This document shows positions 62,666 through 64,000 of a stretch of 64,000 nucleotides of DNA, in pieces. The stretch lies in NCBI RefSeq assembly GCF_031085175.1, contig NZ_JAVHUY010000015.1, positions 144,400 through 208,399 of the forward strand, given 5' to 3'. A model generated the notes under the pieces. The model was not told the DNA's origin. It saw only the letters and a program-made list of their open reading frames with translations, and made no database searches. The translations under genes were made by a program, and so were the position numbers. Position 1 is the stretch's first letter; every line of letters starts with the position of its first letter. This DNA is from Phytohabitans maris (lineage in GTDB: Bacteria; Actinomycetota; Actinomycetes; Mycobacteriales; Micromonosporaceae).

Positions 62666-64000
62666 ATGAACGGACGGGTCCTGGTCGCGGCATTGGTCAG
62701 CTCGATGCTGTCAGCGGTACCCGTGGTGGTGTCCGGGTCTCCGGTTTCGGCCGCGCCGGGCGGTGCCCATTCGGGTCCGGCGGCGGCCGCTCGGTTGGCC
62801 GCGCCGGTCGTGCCGTGCCCCACCGAAAAGCTCTCGCCGCCCCCGCAGCGCCCGCCGAAGCCCAAGCCACCCGCCCTCGACCCGGCCAACGCGCGGGTCG
62901 GCGGCGACGCGCTCGCCACCACCGGCCTCGCGATCCCCGCCGGCGCCGCCGCCCCACCCAAGCTCACCGCGAGCACGTGGCTGGTCGCCGACCTCGACAC
63001 CGGGCAGGTGCTGGGGGGCTGCGACCCGCACGGGTACGAGACGCCGGCGAGCGTGCAGAAGGTGCTGCTCGCCGCCACGATGATCCCCAAGCTCGACCCC
63101 AAGCAGGTCGTCCAGGTGACCCGCGAAGACCTGAACATCGAGCGCGGCAGCTCGGCGGTCGGCCTGCTGGAGGGCGGAAAGTACCCGATCGAGACGCTCT
63201 GGTACGGCCTCCTCTTCGACTCCGGCAACGACGCCGCCAACGTGCTCGCCCGGGTCGGCGGCGGTGACAAGGGGCGGGCCGGCGGGGTGGCCGCGATGAA
63301 CGCGCAGGCCCGCCACCTCGGCGCCCTGCAGACCCACGCGGTGACGCCGTCCGGGCTGGACGGCGCGGGCCAGTTCACCAGCGCGTACGACCTGGTGCTG
63401 ATCGCCCGCGCGGCGTTCGCGCTGCCCGACTTCCGCAAGTACGTGGCGACGAAGACCGCGAAGATCCCGCCCCAGCCGCCCAGGGACACCCGCGGCTTCC
63501 AGATCCAAAACGACAACGCCCTGCTGGAGAACTACCCGGGCGCGCTGGGCGGCAAGAGCGGCTTCACCACGCTGGCCCGCCACTCGTTCGTGGGCGCCGC
63601 CAAGCGTGGCGACCGTACGCTGGTCGCCGCGGTGCTCGGCGCCGAGGCCCGGCCGATCCGCGCCTCCGAGCAGACCGCCAAGCTCCTCGACTGGGGCTTC
63701 GCCCTCCCCGCGGACGCGTCGGTCGGCCGGCTGGTCGAGCCCGGCGAGCTCGACCCCAAGCCCACCCCGCCCGCGGACCGCGCCGCCGCCGCGGAGGGCG
63801 CGGCCGCACGACCCGCGGACGGCATACCCGGCTCGTCGCCGGCTGCGGTCATCGGCCTGACGGTCGCGGTGGTCGCCGTGGTCCTGGTGATGCTGGTCGC
63901 CGCCACCCGCCGCCGCGCCGCGGTCCGCGCCCGGCGAGCCGCCTTGGCCGAACGCCGCGCCGCCCCGGACCGCGCCCGCCGCCCGGACCCCCCACCCGCC
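62666..64000 (+). CDS. D-alanyl-D-alanine carboxypeptidase (PBP5/DacA family), runs off window
   Basis: 445 visible residues from ATG 62666. Signal peptide (VAALVSSMLSAVPVVVSGSPVSA), a Pro/Lys-rich spacer, then the S11 peptidase domain. Its catalytic motifs are Ser129-x2-Lys132 (ASVQK), Ser186-Gly-Asn188 (DSGNDAAN) and Lys297-Ser-Gly299 (GGKSGFT; KSG instead of KTG). A C-terminal membrane anchor follows (AVIGLTVAVVAVVLVMLVAAT), then a basic cytoplasmic tail that is still open at the window end. It should trim the pentapeptide of peptidoglycan. Confidence 0.92.
   Translation, partial: MNGRVLVAALVSSMLSAVPVVVSGSPVSAAPGGAHSGPAAAARLAAPVVPCPTEKLSPPPQRPPKPKPPALDPANARVGGDALATTGLAIPAGAAAPPKLTASTWLVADLDTGQVLGGCDPHGYETPASVQKVLLAATMIPKLDPKQVVQVTREDLNIERGSSAVGLLEGGKYPIETLWYGLLFDSGNDAANVLARVGGGDKGRAGGVAAMNAQARHLGALQTHAVTPSGLDGAGQFTSAYDLVLIARAAFALPDFRKYVATKTAKIPPQPPRDTRGFQIQNDNALLENYPGALGGKSGFTTLARHSFVGAAKRGDRTLVAAVLGAEARPIRASEQTAKLLDWGFALPADASVGRLVEPGELDPKPTPPADRAAAAEGAAARPADGIPGSSPAAVIGLTVAVVAVVLVMLVAATRRRAAVRARRAALAERRAAPDRARRPDPPPA

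Overview
The window is very GC-rich (about 70 percent or more by eye), densely coding DNA with many GTG starts and translationally coupled gene pairs. It looks like the chromosome of a filamentous, sporulating actinomycete. Supporting this are an SsgA-like protein, a SapB/AmfS-type lanthipeptide cluster, predicted F420-type oxidoreductases, a stand-alone LigD-type polymerase, RskA-like anti-sigma and PP2C/HATPase switch proteins, and Tat-exported hydrolases. Micromonosporaceae is my best guess, by inference only. I saw no rRNA, tRNA, CRISPR array, phage or transposase gene.

1-12.3 kb: a partial Acg-like nitroreductase; a divergent GAF/PP2C phosphatase and HATPase pair; DUF2231; glutathione peroxidase; a duplicated-domain lipoprotein; a DUF1996 protein; an ECF sigma/anti-sigma pair; VOC; a substrate-binding/VWA protein; a flavin reductase divergent from a MarR regulator with a perfect 16-bp palindrome between them; OsmC; then about 0.9 kb of repeat-rich DNA without a convincing gene.

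12.3-31.6 kb: a PadR/ABC ATPase/FtsX-permease operon with a probable operator, a LuxR protein, secreted hydrolases and lipoproteins, a LigD-like polymerase, a quinone-oxidoreductase remnant, two exported metalloproteases, VanW and YibE/F proteins, and a large LuxR-ATPase.

31.7-47 kb: a patch of small, paralogous and decayed genes (a VOC pseudogene, two related small proteins, 4 x 21-bp tandem repeats, a 39-residue membrane peptide); a GntR-cupin pair; a five-gene importer-type operon ending in a YhgE-like membrane protein; a GH18 chitinase; a zinc-finger protein coupled to a methyltransferase; a membrane-PPOX fusion; an AbiEi/DUF559 protein; and an LLM oxidoreductase.

47-64 kb: a LolD/FtsX-like ABC pair; then a class III lanthipeptide cluster (regulator, LanKC synthetase, 50-residue precursor, two ABC half-transporters, second regulator). 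Its precursor carries three S-x2-S-x3-C motifs where SapB has two, and the cluster holds two repeat-like insertions, one flanked by a 6-bp direct repeat. After it comes a reverse-strand coupled operon of radical SAM protein (spaced C-x8-C-x2-C), ThuA-like protein and Tat-exported M28 peptidase. The window ends with an SsgA-like gene and a D-Ala-D-Ala carboxypeptidase cut by the edge. The lanthipeptide, SsgA and carboxypeptidase genes together suggest a neighbourhood concerned with aerial growth and sporulation.
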